DNA from: Acidobacteriota bacterium
GTDB taxonomy: Bacteria > Acidobacteriota > UBA6911 > RPQK01 > DATIPO01
Direction of reading: 5' to 3'
Assembly: GCA_035471785.1 (NCBI GenBank)
Contig: DATIPQ010000082.1
Location: forward strand, 1 to 38,242
DNA: 38,242 bases
Positions within the stretch are counted from its first letter, which is position 1; every line of letters starts with the position of its first letter. Both the position numbers and the translations under genes were made by a program. The notes under the pieces were generated by a model. That model ran no database searches, was not told where the DNA came from, and saw only the letters and a list, made by a program, of their open reading frames with translations. Shown here piece by piece: positions 1 through 8,874 of the stretch.

Positions 1-117
1 GGAGGCGAGGTAGCGCCTGTGTTGAAAGTCAAGCACAAGCTCCCTGAAGAGGGTGTCGCAAAAGGCAGCAGCCGGAACCAGTCCCAAAGCGTCTCAAGGA
101 GCACTTTCTTGCTTTCT

Positions 118-232
118 GAGAACCCCGAAGGGGTGTGATTCGCTAGCCCAGGGTCAGCCCCGGCGAGCGCAAGCGAGACGGCGGCGCCACCCTGGGCAGC
201 CAAGGTCCGAACGCTGAAAGCGTGGGATAGCG
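118..232. repeat. Dispersed palindromic intergenic repeat
   Basis: This non-coding stretch is built from consecutive hairpins. CCCC-GAA-GGGG lies at 123-133, GCCCAGGGT at 146-154 pairs with ACCCTGGGC at 189-197, and ACGCT-GAA-AGCGT lies at 211-223. The layout (a short GAA-loop hairpin, a long 'CCCAGGG' stem, another GAA-loop hairpin) resembles intergenic repeats I know from Acidobacteria and Planctomycetes genomes. No second copy is present in this window, so the dispersed nature is an inference. It lies just downstream of the hydroxylase stop and could also serve as its transcription end. Confidence 0.5.
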
Positions 233-253
233 TTGCACGTCGGCACCATCCCC

Positions 254-1144
254 TCAGCGCTTCCTTTCAGCCGAGGTCAGGCCGAAGCCGTGGACGTTCT
301 GGGCCAGGAAGGTCTTGGGGAACTCTTCCTGGTCGGGGACGCCGAGTTCGATGTCGCGTCCGTCGCTGGGAATGCAGGCGGTGCCGAAGAGATAGTCCCA
401 CAAGCTGAGGGTGAGGCCGAAATTCATACCGTAGGCGTGCTGGCGCGGATACTCACGCGCGTGATGCCAGATGTGCATGCGCGGATTGTTGAGGATGTAC
501 TTGAGGGGTCCCAGGTCGACCCTCAGGTTGGAGTGGTTGAAGTGCCCCGCCGCCAGCGTCCCCAGGTGGACGATGAAGAAGTCGTCGATGCCGAAGCCGA
601 TCATGGCCAGAGGGATGTATTCCAGCGTCCGGTAGACCACGTTCTCCATCCAGTGAAAACGCAGGTGGGCCGCGAAACCCATCTGCTCGACCGAGTGGTG
701 GACCTTGTGGAATTCCCAAAGAAAGGGGACCCGGTGAAGCAGCCGGTGGATATTCCAGTGGATGAAGTCGCGGATCAGGAAGAGCGTCAGCAACTGCGTC
801 CACACCGGCCAGGACCCGATCTCCAGGGCCGCCAGGTTGCGCACCCCGAAGAGGGCTAAGAAGTCGTTGAAGGCGTGAACCGCCACATCTGAAGCGGCAT
901 TGTAGATGATGAGCGAGAAGAGAAAGAAGTTGAAGAACATGTAGAAGAAATCGAGCCAGAAGTCCTTGCGGAACCTGGGCTGCATCTCCCGCCAGGGACG
1001 CGCCAGCTCCAGGGCGAAAAAGATGCCCGACACGCCTACCAGCCAATAAAAATAGTTCTTCCAATGAGGATGCGTGATCTCGTACCACAGATAGTCGGCG
1101 TAGCCGCGATACCCGTCCAGAAAGACCTGAAGATAACCCTCCAT
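254..1144 (-). CDS. Sterol desaturase / fatty acid hydroxylase family membrane protein
   Basis: A 296-residue integral membrane di-iron oxygenase. The family hydroxylates or desaturates lipid substrates; the substrate here is unknown. The histidine clusters are all present: H129-x3-H133-x3-H137, H146-x2-HH (149-150), H201-x2-H204 and H224-x2-HH (227-228). Hydrophobic segments lie around residues 32-46, 64-82, 116-127 and 177-200, as expected for a hairpin membrane enzyme with its metal site on the cytoplasmic face. Length is normal for the family. It stands alone, divergent from the IPTL-CTERM gene across about 260 bp. The ATG at 1144 is used because the histidine boxes and first helix follow in register. 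Confidence 0.9.
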   Translation of the reverse strand: MEGYLQVFLDGYRGYADYLWYEITHPHWKNYFYWLVGVSGIFFALELARPWREMQPRFRKDFWLDFFYMFFNFFLFSLIIYNAASDVAVHAFNDFLALFGVRNLAALEIGSWPVWTQLLTLFLIRDFIHWNIHRLLHRVPFLWEFHKVHHSVEQMGFAAHLRFHWMENVVYRTLEYIPLAMIGFGIDDFFIVHLGTLAAGHFNHSNLRVDLGPLKYILNNPRMHIWHHAREYPRQHAYGMNFGLTLSLWDYLFGTACIPSDGRDIELGVPDQEEFPKTFLAQNVHGFGLTSAERKR

Positions 1145-1405
1145 GCCTCAAATTCTAGGCTCTGCGGACCGCCGGTACAAGCGGTTCGATTGGACGGTCC
1201 TGAACTCCCGGCTGCCCAAGTGCGTAAGCATGTACAGGGCTATCTAACTAAATGACAAAGGATGAGCAAACTTTAAGGTACAGGTGATCATACCCTTCTG
1301 ATACCATGCCCCAGCTTTGTCGCTAGAGGTGATTCCAGGGGAGGCCTGGAGTTCCGAGACGCTACCGAATCGACGAATTGCTGTCGGGGTTTTTAGGGGG
1401 AAGAC

Positions 1406-4400
1406 ATGCCACGGATTGATCGCTTGTTCATCGCTCTCGCATTCGCCGCGTTGGCCCTGGTCAGCGGAACGCATTCCGCCTTTGCTCAAGGCGAGTCCGG
1501 CAACGTGTGCGTCCGCGATTTTCGCAGCGGCGCGGTTTGTACGGCCAACGACGTCCGCATCGAGCAGCTCATCGTCGTTTCGGTCCTCGAGGACTGCTCT
1601 TCGGGGACGGTTGGAGAAACCGAGGTCGTGTTTGAGACCCTCGTCTCTGCTGACGGGTCACCCGACCGCTACGACATCGGACTCTTCCTGGCTCTGGACG
1701 GCGGCAGCGCGCGGGACGGCGATAGCTGCTACCACGGTTTCCTCAGCGGGGCGCAGACGTCGACGCCGACCTATGGCGACAAGAATATGGACGGCGTAGA
1801 CGATCTGGACGGCGGGCCCTGGTGGGACGGCGACACCGACAGCGACTCCTGCGGCGACATCGAGACAAATACCCAGGTCTTTACCACTCTTCCGGCCCTG
1901 CGTTTCGCCTGTATCGACAACAACGGCGACGGCAGCGCCGATGTTGCGGTATGCACCAGTTGGGACAACAATACCGGCTCAATATGCAGCGACGTGACCG
2001 AGGCCTTTCCGGGAACCAATTCCAAGTGCAGTTGCGATGCCGTCGAACTCGGCATTCTTCCGGACCCCCAGATTACCGTCGTCAAGACGCCCGCCAGCCA
2101 GATGGTTGCCGCGGGAGGCACGGCCTCCTTCACCTTCACGGTGACCAGCCTGACGACCATCTCTAATGTGGTCGTGAGCGACAATCCGGCCTGCGACACA
2201 CTTGCCGGACCCATGGGCGACACCAACAACGACACCATTCTGACGCCCGACGAGACCTGGACCTACACCTGTGAGGTCGAGAACGTGACGGCCAGCTTCA
2301 TGGATACGGTGACCGTCACGGGCGACGGTCCTCTGGGCGCGGTGATGGACACCGACACAGCCGAGACGACGGTGGCGGAAAACCCGCAGATCGGCCTGGC
2401 CAAGCGGGTGACCTCGTTTACGGACGCGGGCGGCGGCCAGTTCGACGTGGCCGTCGAGATGGTGGTCGAGAACCTGGGCAACGTGGCGCTTTCCGACGTC
2501 CAGGTGACCGACGATCTGACGGCTACCTTCCCGGCGCCCTCCACCTTCACCATCCAGGCCGGCCCGGCGGCCACCGGCACTCTGACAGCCAACGCCGGCT
2601 ACGACGGCAACTCTGACCAAAACCTGCTCAATGCCGGGGCTTCGAGCCTGGCGGCTGGGGCCAGCGCCACCATCACCTTCACGGTTCGCATCACTCCCAA
2701 CGGCGCCCCCGGTCCCTTCTCCAACACCGCCACTGCCAGCGGCCTGAGTCCCGGCGAAACCGAGACCACCGACACCTCCGACGACGGAACCGATCCTGAC
2801 CCTGACGGCGACGGCGACCCCGACGAGCCGGGCGAGAACGACCCCACTCCCATCAATCTGGCGGAGAATCCGGTGATCGGCGTGGCCAAGCGCCTCACCT
2901 CGCTCACCGATGCCGGCGGCGGCCAGTTCGACGCGGCTATCGAGATGGTCGTGGAGAATTTGGGCAACGTGCCGCTTTCCAGCGTCCAGGTTACCGACGA
3001 TTTAACGGCCACCTTCCCGGCGCCTGCCACCTTCGCCATCCAGGCCGGTCCGGCGGCCACCGGCACTCTGACCGCCAATGCCGGCTTTAACGGGGCCGGA
3101 GACCAGAACCTGCTCAACGCCGCCTCCTCCAGCCTGGCGGTGGGAGCCAGCGCCACCATCACCTTTACGGTCCGCTTCAATCCCAACGGCACTGCCGGAC
3201 CTTTCTCCAACACCGCCACCGCCAGCGGAGACAGCCCGGGAGGGGCAACTCCCACCGACACCTCTGACGACGGGACCGATCCCGACCCCGACGGAGACGG
3301 AGATCCTGACGAGGCGGGCGAGAATGACCCCACGCCCATTTCCGTTCCCGAGAACCCGGTGATCGGCGTGGCCAAGCGGGTGACTTCCCTGACCGACGCG
3401 GGCGGCGGGCAGTTCGACGCCGCTATCGAGATGGTGGTGGAGAACCTGGGCAACGTGCTGCTCTCCAACGTCCAGGTGACCGACGACCTGACGGCAACCT
3501 TCCCGGCGCCTGCCACCTTCGCCATCCAGGCCGGTCCGGCGGCGGGCGGCACGCTGACCGCCAACGCCGGCTTCGACGGCAACGCCGACCGGAACCTGCT
3601 CAATGCGGGCGCCTCAACGCTTGCGGTGGGGGCCAGCGCCACCATCACCTTCACAGTGCGCTTCAACCCCAACGGCGCTGCAGGACCCTTCTCCAATACC
3701 GCCATTGCCAGCGGCGACAGTCCTCTCGGCTCAACCACCACCGACACCTCCGACGACGGCGCCGATCCCGACCCGGATGGCGACGGCGAAGCCGATGAAC
3801 CGGGCGAGAACGACCCCACGCCGATCAGCGTCGTCGAGGCCCCGGCCATCGGCGTGGCCAAGCAGGTCACTTCGCTCATTGACGCAGGCGGCGGCCAGTT
3901 CGACGCGGCCATCGAGATGGTGGTGGAGAACCTGGGCAACGTGCCGCTTTCCAACGTCCAGGTCACCGACGATCTGACGGCCACCTTCCCGGCGCCGGCC
4001 ACCTTCGCAGTCCAGGCGGGTCCGGCGGCCACCGGCACCCTGACCGCCAACGCCGGCTTCAACGGGGCTGGGGACCAAAACCTGCTCAACGCCGGGGCTT
4101 CCAGCCTGACGGTAGGAGCCGGCGCCACCATCACCTTCACCGTGCGCTTCAATCCCAACGGGGGTTCCGGACCCTACTTCAACACGGCAACCGCCAGCGG
4201 ATTGAGTCCGGCCCAGGCCACCCCCAGCGACACTTCGGACGACGGGAGTGATCCTGACCCCGACGGCGACGGCGAGGCCGACGAGGAGGGCGAGAACGAC
4301 CCGACTGAGATCTCTACCCCGGCCGTCGTGGAAGCGCCGTCTGCGATTCCTACGCTGTCGGTGTGGGCCGCCATCCTCTTGGCCCTGTTGCTGACCGCCA

Positions 4401-4444
4401 CCGCCGCCTGGGCCCTGCGCCGCGACCGCGCCATTAAGCGCTGA
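1406..4444 (+). CDS. Secreted repeat protein with IPTL-CTERM sorting signal
   Basis: A 1012-residue exported protein. A signal peptide spans residues 1 to about 28 and ends in an AFA-Q type site. An N-terminal region of about 190 residues contains cysteines and several Asp-rich stretches. A DUF11-like beta-sandwich module follows (about 220-324), then four near-identical 162-residue repeats (325-486, 487-648, 649-810, 811-972). Each repeat is a beta-sandwich of the kind annotated as DUF11/conserved repeat domain, closed by an Asp-rich DPDGDGDPDE-type segment that resembles calcium-binding linkers. The C-terminus (IPTLSVW, hydrophobic helix, ALRRDR) matches the IPTL-CTERM signal, which is processed by an exosortase-type enzyme. 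No exosortase gene is in this window. A strong ribosome site (AGGGGGAA) precedes the ATG. A surface or matrix protein is likely, but its ligand is unknown. Confidence 0.88.
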   Translation: MPRIDRLFIALAFAALALVSGTHSAFAQGESGNVCVRDFRSGAVCTANDVRIEQLIVVSVLEDCSSGTVGETEVVFETLVSADGSPDRYDIGLFLALDGGSARDGDSCYHGFLSGAQTSTPTYGDKNMDGVDDLDGGPWWDGDTDSDSCGDIETNTQVFTTLPALRFACIDNNGDGSADVAVCTSWDNNTGSICSDVTEAFPGTNSKCSCDAVELGILPDPQITVVKTPASQMVAAGGTASFTFTVTSLTTISNVVVSDNPACDTLAGPMGDTNNDTILTPDETWTYTCEVENVTASFMDTVTVTGDGPLGAVMDTDTAETTVAENPQIGLAKRVTSFTDAGGGQFDVAVEMVVENLGNVALSDVQVTDDLTATFPAPSTFTIQAGPAATGTLTANAGYDGNSDQNLLNAGASSLAAGASATITFTVRITPNGAPGPFSNTATASGLSPGETETTDTSDDGTDPDPDGDGDPDEPGENDPTPINLAENPVIGVAKRLTSLTDAGGGQFDAAIEMVVENLGNVPLSSVQVTDDLTATFPAPATFAIQAGPAATGTLTANAGFNGAGDQNLLNAASSSLAVGASATITFTVRFNPNGTAGPFSNTATASGDSPGGATPTDTSDDGTDPDPDGDGDPDEAGENDPTPISVPENPVIGVAKRVTSLTDAGGGQFDAAIEMVVENLGNVLLSNVQVTDDLTATFPAPATFAIQAGPAAGGTLTANAGFDGNADRNLLNAGASTLAVGASATITFTVRFNPNGAAGPFSNTAIASGDSPLGSTTTDTSDDGADPDPDGDGEADEPGENDPTPISVVEAPAIGVAKQVTSLIDAGGGQFDAAIEMVVENLGNVPLSNVQVTDDLTATFPAPATFAVQAGPAATGTLTANAGFNGAGDQNLLNAGASSLTVGAGATITFTVRFNPNGGSGPYFNTATASGLSPAQATPSDTSDDGSDPDPDGDGEADEEGENDPTEISTPAVVEAPSAIPTLSVWAAILLALLLTATAAWALRRDRAIKR
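2378..4321 (+). repeat. Four tandem 486-bp coding repeats
   Basis: Repeat units start at 2378, 2864, 3350 and 3836. Every unit is exactly 486 bp (162 codons), with no length difference between copies. Nucleotide identity is high and changes are scattered. This indicates recent duplication or ongoing homogenisation within the IPTL-CTERM gene, and makes the locus prone to repeat-number change and to assembly collapse. Confidence 0.95.
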
Positions 4445-4640
4445 AGGGATTGATGAGTTCAAGACCGGTGTCTTCGAAGTCGCGGATGTTGCGGGTGGCT
4501 AGCGCCAATCGGTGAGCCCTGGCGATGGCGGCGATTTGGCCGTCGAGGACGCTCATGGGTCGTCCTTGCCTGCGGCGCCCGCCCATCATGCGGGCATAGA
4601 GGCGGGCCGCTCGGTGATCGAAGCCTAGCGAGAGCGTCAC
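4434..4640 (-). pseudogene. C-terminal remnant of a PIN-domain (VapC/FitB-type) toxin
   Basis: The 68 residues match only the second half of a VapC/FitB PIN-domain ribonuclease. They include a SVLDGQIAAIA segment (normally S-x-x-DA-x-IAAIA), the acidic TRNIRDFE segment and the closing LELINPF. The first half of the usual ~135-residue protein, with its N-terminal catalytic Asp, is absent, because the reading frame opens directly at the stop codon of the preceding gene (a GTG at 4640 overlapping its TGA). No VapB-like antitoxin is next to it. It is best read as a toxin fragment left after a deletion. It converges on the IPTL-CTERM gene with an 11-bp overlap. Confidence 0.7.
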
Positions 4641-5356
4641 TTTCCGGAACCCTGATTCCTCACATACTCCAGCACCTCGTCGGGGACGGTGTATTCGGCG
4701 AGGGCGGTGTTGCCCTGGTAGTCGAGGTCGGCAATACCCATTTGGCTGGTGTAGAAGGCGTCAACGGTCATGCGTCTGAGCCAGGCGAAGAAGCGGGCGC
4801 CCGGCCCCAGCCGGCCGGCCGGGACGCTGCGGTAGCTGCTGAATCCTCCGAAGTTCGTATTCTCCCCCCAAACGGCCGACCGCTCGGCCTCTTCCAGCGC
4901 ATCGAGGCGGCGGACTTCCGCTGCCAGCAATTCCAGCAAGGACGCCTGATCGGCCTCTTCCAGAGCCAGGAAAGCATCGCCGTGCTCGCGCCGGGCCTCG
5001 CCTTCCAGCCACAGCAGTCCGCCGCTGTAGATATCGGCCAGCTCATCGTTCTGGCTGCAGAGCAGATCGATGAATTCAGGCGCTCCGGCCTGGCGGGCGC
5101 TGCCCGAGCGGTCGTCGGCGGGAATGATCAGTTCGGTCAGCCGCTGCAGGGTCGCGAACTCGTGGGGCTTGAAGAACTGGGGAGCATAGGCGCCGTCCTG
5201 GGACAGAGACTCACGCGCCATCTCGTGCACATGGCGGGCCGCCTCAGGACTGAAGGTACAGTTGCCCGCGACCACCACGGCTGCCGCGAACCGCCGCAGC
5301 ATCTCCCGCCGCGAAAGGCTTTTCAGTTTAGGGAGTGGATGGACCTGCTCAGACAT
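4637..5356 (-). CDS. Gluconate 2-dehydrogenase subunit 3 family protein
   Basis: A 239-residue protein of the Gluconate_2-dh3 family, the small partner of membrane or periplasmic GMC-type dehydrogenases. The N-terminus has SRREMLRRF followed by a hydrophobic stretch (about residues 16-32), a Tat-like export signal; whether it is cleaved is uncertain. The body carries the family's FKPHEFATLQRLTELIIPAD segment near residue 63 and the acidic helical region after it. Its start overlaps the end of the upstream GMC gene by 8 bp, so the two are surely co-transcribed and probably form one complex. No cytochrome c subunit follows, so the electron acceptor is not evident. Confidence 0.85.
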   Translation of the reverse strand: MSEQVHPLPKLKSLSRREMLRRFAAAVVVAGNCTFSPEAARHVHEMARESLSQDGAYAPQFFKPHEFATLQRLTELIIPADDRSGSARQAGAPEFIDLLCSQNDELADIYSGGLLWLEGEARREHGDAFLALEEADQASLLELLAAEVRRLDALEEAERSAVWGENTNFGGFSSYRSVPAGRLGPGARFFAWLRRMTVDAFYTSQMGIADLDYQGNTALAEYTVPDEVLEYVRNQGSGK

Positions 5357-7058
5357 TGCCTTTCCTCATTTCTTCGGCCAGATAGTCTGCCGCCCGCCAA
5401 GCCAGGGCGTTGATGGTCAAAGTCGGATTCTTGTCGGGATTGCCCACGAAGCAGCCCCCGTCCACAACGAAAAGATTGGGGACCTCGTGAGCCTGGTTGA
5501 AGGCGTTGAGCACCGAAGCCTTGGGACTGTCTCCCATGCGTACGGTGCCCACCTCGTGGATGATCTCTCCCCCCACCGAGATGCCCCGGTCGCCTGGCCG
5601 CGGCGGGTTCTGGACGGTGCCTCCCATGGCCTCGATGATCTCGGAGAAGGTCTTCTCCATATGGCGGGCCTGCTTCCACTCGTAGTCGGACCACTTGAAG
5701 TGAAAGCGCAGCACGGGAATGCCCCATTGATCGACCACCTGGGGATCGATCTCGCAGTAGCTGAGGTTGTTGGGGATCATTTCTCCGCGGCCGGCGAAAT
5801 AGACGAAGCAGCCGTACTCTTTGCGGATCTGTTCTTTCAGGCCCTGGCCGAAGCCCCCATGGCGCTCGATGGTGCTTCCTCCGAAGCCCACGCCGGGCAA
5901 GCCGTAGCCGCCTCCGATCTCGATGTGGTAGCCGCGCGGGAAATCCAGCTTGGCGTCGTCGAACAGCCACCAGGGCATGTAGAGGTGAGCGCCTCCGAAG
6001 CCGTCGGTGTTGTAGCGGGGCAGTCCTTCCAGAGCGGGGACGTAGCCCCTCATCGAGAAGCCCACCGTGTCCATCAGAAAGCGTCCCACCAGGCCTGAAC
6101 CGTTGGCCACTCCGTCGGGGAAGCGGGGCGACTTCGAGTTGAGCAGCAGGCGGGACGACTCGCAGGCGCTGGCGGCCAGCACCAGCACACGGCAGCGGAT
6201 CTGCTTTTCCTGCCGGCTCTCCTTGTCGATGTAGGAGACGCCCGTAACCTTGCCGCTGTCGTCGGTCAGAATCTCCCGCGCCATGCAATTGGAGAAGATG
6301 GTGAGATTGCCCTTCTCCAGGGCGGGGAGGATCTCCACCTGGCTGGAGGAGTAGGCCGAAGCGGTGAGACAGCCGCGGTTGCAATGACCGCAGTAGTGGC
6401 AGGGGGCCCGTCCGTTGAGAGGCGTGGTGATGACGGCCCGGCGGTTGGGAATGCAGGGGATGCCGAGTCCGTCGCAGGCCTGCTTGATGAGCAGTTCGTG
6501 AGCCTTGGGAGGCGGCGGGGGCTGGAAGATCCCGTCCGGGGCGCTGCGGATGCCTTCCACCGATCCCGTGACCCCGATAAAGGACTCTGCTTTGTCGTAA
6601 TAGGGCGAGATGTCGTCGTAGGAGACGGGCCAGTTGACGCCCAGTCCGTCCTTATCGTAGGGCTTGAAGTCATAGTCGGAAAAGCGGAACGACATGCGTC
6701 CGTAGTGGTTGGTGCGTCCGCCCAGGATGCGCGAGCGGAACCACTGAAACTGGCTGCCCTCGCCCACCGTGTAAGGTTCTCCGTCCAACTGCCAGCCTCC
6801 GCTGGTGGTGGAGAAGTAGCCGAACGGTTTGCCCTTGCCGAAGTAGGCCTTGCCGCCCTGTTCCGCTCCCCGGTGATCGACCTGATAGGGCCACTGGTGC
6901 TCTTTGAATTCGCTGTACGGATCGAGCATCGGCCCCGCCTCGATCAGCGCGCACTCGAGCCCTTTCTCCGTCAGCACCCGAACCGAGGTCCCGCCCCCCG
7001 CCCCCGACCCGATCACCACCACGTCATACTTCTTGGGTTCCCTCTGAAGGTTGGCCAT
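5349..7058 (-). CDS. GMC family FAD-dependent oxidoreductase (large subunit)
   Basis: A 569-residue flavoprotein of the glucose-methanol-choline family. The dinucleotide-binding motif VVVIGSGAGGGTSVRVL is near residues 14-31. A Cys-rich CHYCGHCNRGC segment sits mid-protein, as in gluconate/sorbitol dehydrogenase-type members. The C-terminal GMC domain has HEVGTVRMG (from about residue 501) and NPTLTINALAWRAAD. It has no signal peptide of its own and presumably travels with the Tat-like signal of its subunit 3 partner. The expected reaction is oxidation of a sugar, polyol or other alcohol with electron transfer to the respiratory chain; the substrate cannot be told from sequence. It is the first gene of a two-gene operon. 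Confidence 0.9.
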   Translation of the reverse strand: MANLQREPKKYDVVVIGSGAGGGTSVRVLTEKGLECALIEAGPMLDPYSEFKEHQWPYQVDHRGAEQGGKAYFGKGKPFGYFSTTSGGWQLDGEPYTVGEGSQFQWFRSRILGGRTNHYGRMSFRFSDYDFKPYDKDGLGVNWPVSYDDISPYYDKAESFIGVTGSVEGIRSAPDGIFQPPPPPKAHELLIKQACDGLGIPCIPNRRAVITTPLNGRAPCHYCGHCNRGCLTASAYSSSQVEILPALEKGNLTIFSNCMAREILTDDSGKVTGVSYIDKESRQEKQIRCRVLVLAASACESSRLLLNSKSPRFPDGVANGSGLVGRFLMDTVGFSMRGYVPALEGLPRYNTDGFGGAHLYMPWWLFDDAKLDFPRGYHIEIGGGYGLPGVGFGGSTIERHGGFGQGLKEQIRKEYGCFVYFAGRGEMIPNNLSYCEIDPQVVDQWGIPVLRFHFKWSDYEWKQARHMEKTFSEIIEAMGGTVQNPPRPGDRGISVGGEIIHEVGTVRMGDSPKASVLNAFNQAHEVPNLFVVDGGCFVGNPDKNPTLTINALAWRAADYLAEEMRKGNV

Positions 7059-7229
7059 GAGCCCGATTCAAGCACAGTAGGTCCGTCTTGAAAAGCCAGC
7101 CCGCACTCAAGTCGGGCGGCCTGCTTTCACACCCCTGCGAGACTCCCTCTCGGTTGAATCTGCAATCTGACCCGAGGCATCTTGTTTCAAGAATGCGTTG
7201 AGCGTGAGAGTATTCTTCGAGGAGGGCCG

Positions 7230-8333
7230 GTGGCGGACGATATCAAGAGGTTGACGGACAGGATTATCCGGGTGGAGTCGCTATTGATCGGCCTGACGAT
7301 CGGAGCCATCGCTTACGGCGACTATCTGGCCGGACCTGACCTTTCACTGGGCTACATCTACCTGGTCCCGCTCAGCTACAGCGCTCTCACCCACCGCCTG
7401 CGCACCACGCTGTTGTTGGTTGTTGTCTGCGTGGCTCTGCGCCAATGGTTTGGACCCTTGGAGCGCTCAACCTGGCTCTTGTTCGGCCGCGATTGGGTCC
7501 TGACGGCGGTCTTCCTCAGTGTCGTGACGGCCCTTTATCGGCTGGGCCGGGCCCGCCAACAGTTGTTCCAAAAGGCCAGGCGCCAGCGCGACGAATTGGT
7601 ACGCGAGGTTGAACTAGCCGCCCAAGTGCAGCGGCAACTCCTGAGTCAGAACGTGCCCCCTTCCGACCGAATCGACATCTCGGCCCGCAACTGGCCGGCC
7701 AAGGTGGTTGGCGGAGACTATTACGATTTCATTCCTGTTTCGGACGACCTCCTGGGCATTGTGATCGCCGACGTTTCGGGAAAAGGCTTGCCAGCCGCCT
7801 TGTTGATGCCCGCTGTCCAGATCTCGCTTCGGGCGCTAGCCAAAGAGAACGCATCCCCAGAGGCGCTCTTGCGGAGCCTCAACACGACACTCTACGAGGT
7901 GACCGACCGCGCCAGCTTCGCCACCCTTTTCTACGCGGTTCTCGACATGGGTTCGGGCTGTTTGCGCTACGCCAACGCTGGTCATCCGCCTCCGCTGCTT
8001 TTCGCTTCTCGGGGAGAATGCAGCCGTCTGGAGGCCGGGGGATTGCCGGTCGGGCTGCTGCCCGGCAGCCGCTACCAGTCTGGTCAGGCCGTCTTGGAGG
8101 GGGGAGGAGTCCTGGTTCTCTACACCGACGGAGTCATCGAGACTCGCGGAACACAAGATGAAGACTTCGACATCAGCGCCGTTCGTTCGGTCATCGCCGC
8201 CCACCGGCAAGGCGACAGCAGCCAAATCGTCCATGCCCTACACAGCGCCGTCACCCAGTTCGCCGCCCCCTCGCATGTCTTCGACGACCTAACCGCCATC
8301 GCCGTCAAGATCCCCCCCGTCGAGAGCCCTTAG
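7230..8333 (+). CDS. Membrane-anchored PP2C-type serine phosphatase (RsbU/SpoIIE-like)
   Basis: A 367-residue protein from the GTG at 7230, chosen because GGAGGG lies directly upstream; an in-frame TTG at 7182 would add 16 residues and has no ribosome site. About four hydrophobic segments form an N-terminal membrane domain, one of them carrying DLSLGYIYLVPLSYSAL, a pattern common in this class. A linker helix (REVELAAQVQRQLL) leads into a SpoIIE-type phosphatase domain. Metal-binding aspartates are visible in VVGGDYYDF, IADVSGKGLPAAL and LYTDGVIE. Such phosphatases dephosphorylate anti-sigma-factor antagonists in partner-switching pathways. No antagonist or anti-sigma kinase gene is adjacent, so the target is unknown. 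Confidence 0.88.
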   Translation: MADDIKRLTDRIIRVESLLIGLTIGAIAYGDYLAGPDLSLGYIYLVPLSYSALTHRLRTTLLLVVVCVALRQWFGPLERSTWLLFGRDWVLTAVFLSVVTALYRLGRARQQLFQKARRQRDELVREVELAAQVQRQLLSQNVPPSDRIDISARNWPAKVVGGDYYDFIPVSDDLLGIVIADVSGKGLPAALLMPAVQISLRALAKENASPEALLRSLNTTLYEVTDRASFATLFYAVLDMGSGCLRYANAGHPPPLLFASRGECSRLEAGGLPVGLLPGSRYQSGQAVLEGGGVLVLYTDGVIETRGTQDEDFDISAVRSVIAAHRQGDSSQIVHALHSAVTQFAAPSHVFDDLTAIAVKIPPVESP

Positions 8334-8556
8334 CCTATTTCTGGAACAACGAGGAGGATGCGGTTTCCGATACCCTGTTTTGTTAGCATACGGCTGCGCG
8401 AGGGCTTGGTCCGTTTGTCGCCCTGCCCCCTGCCCGCCGCTTACCCAGTTGGGGACAATCTCGTCGCGCACCTCGTTCTCTTGTTGGGCTGACTGCCTCT
8501 CCCGAGTCTTGGGCATTGGTCTTGCGGCGGCCTTCTCTTTTGGTTCTGATGGATCA

Positions 8557-8586
8557 TTGACAGCACCTGTGGAATCTAACTAGCAT
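8557..8586 (+). promoter_or_regulatory. Predicted sigma70-type promoter of parDE
   Basis: TTGACA at 8557-8562 is separated by 18 bp from TAGCAT at 8581-8586. The antitoxin ATG lies only 6 bp beyond the -10 box, so the transcript would be leaderless or nearly so. Confidence 0.4.
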
Positions 8587-8592
8587 AGGGGA

Positions 8593-8874
8593 ATGGCGAC
8601 CAATGATCCTCTGGCTTCGTTGAACTTCGAGATCCCCGAATCGCTGCGGGAGTGGATCGAAGGCGAGGTGGCGCGCTGCGACTACGCATCGGCCAGCGAG
8701 TATCTGCAGGAATTGGTGCGGCAGGACCAGCGGCGAAAGGAGAAGCGCGACCTGGACGCCAAACTGCTGGCGGGCCTGGGCTCGGGGCGCATCGAAGCGA
8801 CCGACGAGTACATCGAAGAGAAGATCCGGCTCTTCAAACAGCGCTACCGCGAGCAGCTGTCCAGTGAAGGCTAG
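8593..8874 (+). CDS. parD: ParD-like antitoxin (ribbon-helix-helix)
   Basis: A 93-residue protein with the ParD layout. An N-terminal beta strand and ribbon-helix-helix (SLNFEIPESLREWIEGEV, then YASASEYLQELVRQDQ) would dimerise and bind the operator. A charged C-terminal tail follows and normally wraps the toxin. It overlaps the parE frame by 11 bp, the usual translational coupling of type II modules. A TTGACA promoter lies directly upstream and would be its autoregulated operator region. The partner toxin is interrupted by a stop codon, so this antitoxin may now serve only as a repressor or be on its way out. Confidence 0.85.
   Translation: MATNDPLASLNFEIPESLREWIEGEVARCDYASASEYLQELVRQDQRRKEKRDLDAKLLAGLGSGRIEATDEYIEEKIRLFKQRYREQLSSEG

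Noticed and set aside
2599-4158. 519-residue minus-strand frame opposite the repeat gene
   Set aside because: It is a shadow of the 486-bp coding repeats; it is repetitive, rich in Ser/Pro and Val, and has no domain or ribosome site.
2378-4321. CRISPR array
   Set aside because: The repeats are 486-bp coding units with no unique spacers. I saw no short regularly spaced repeats elsewhere, and no cas gene.
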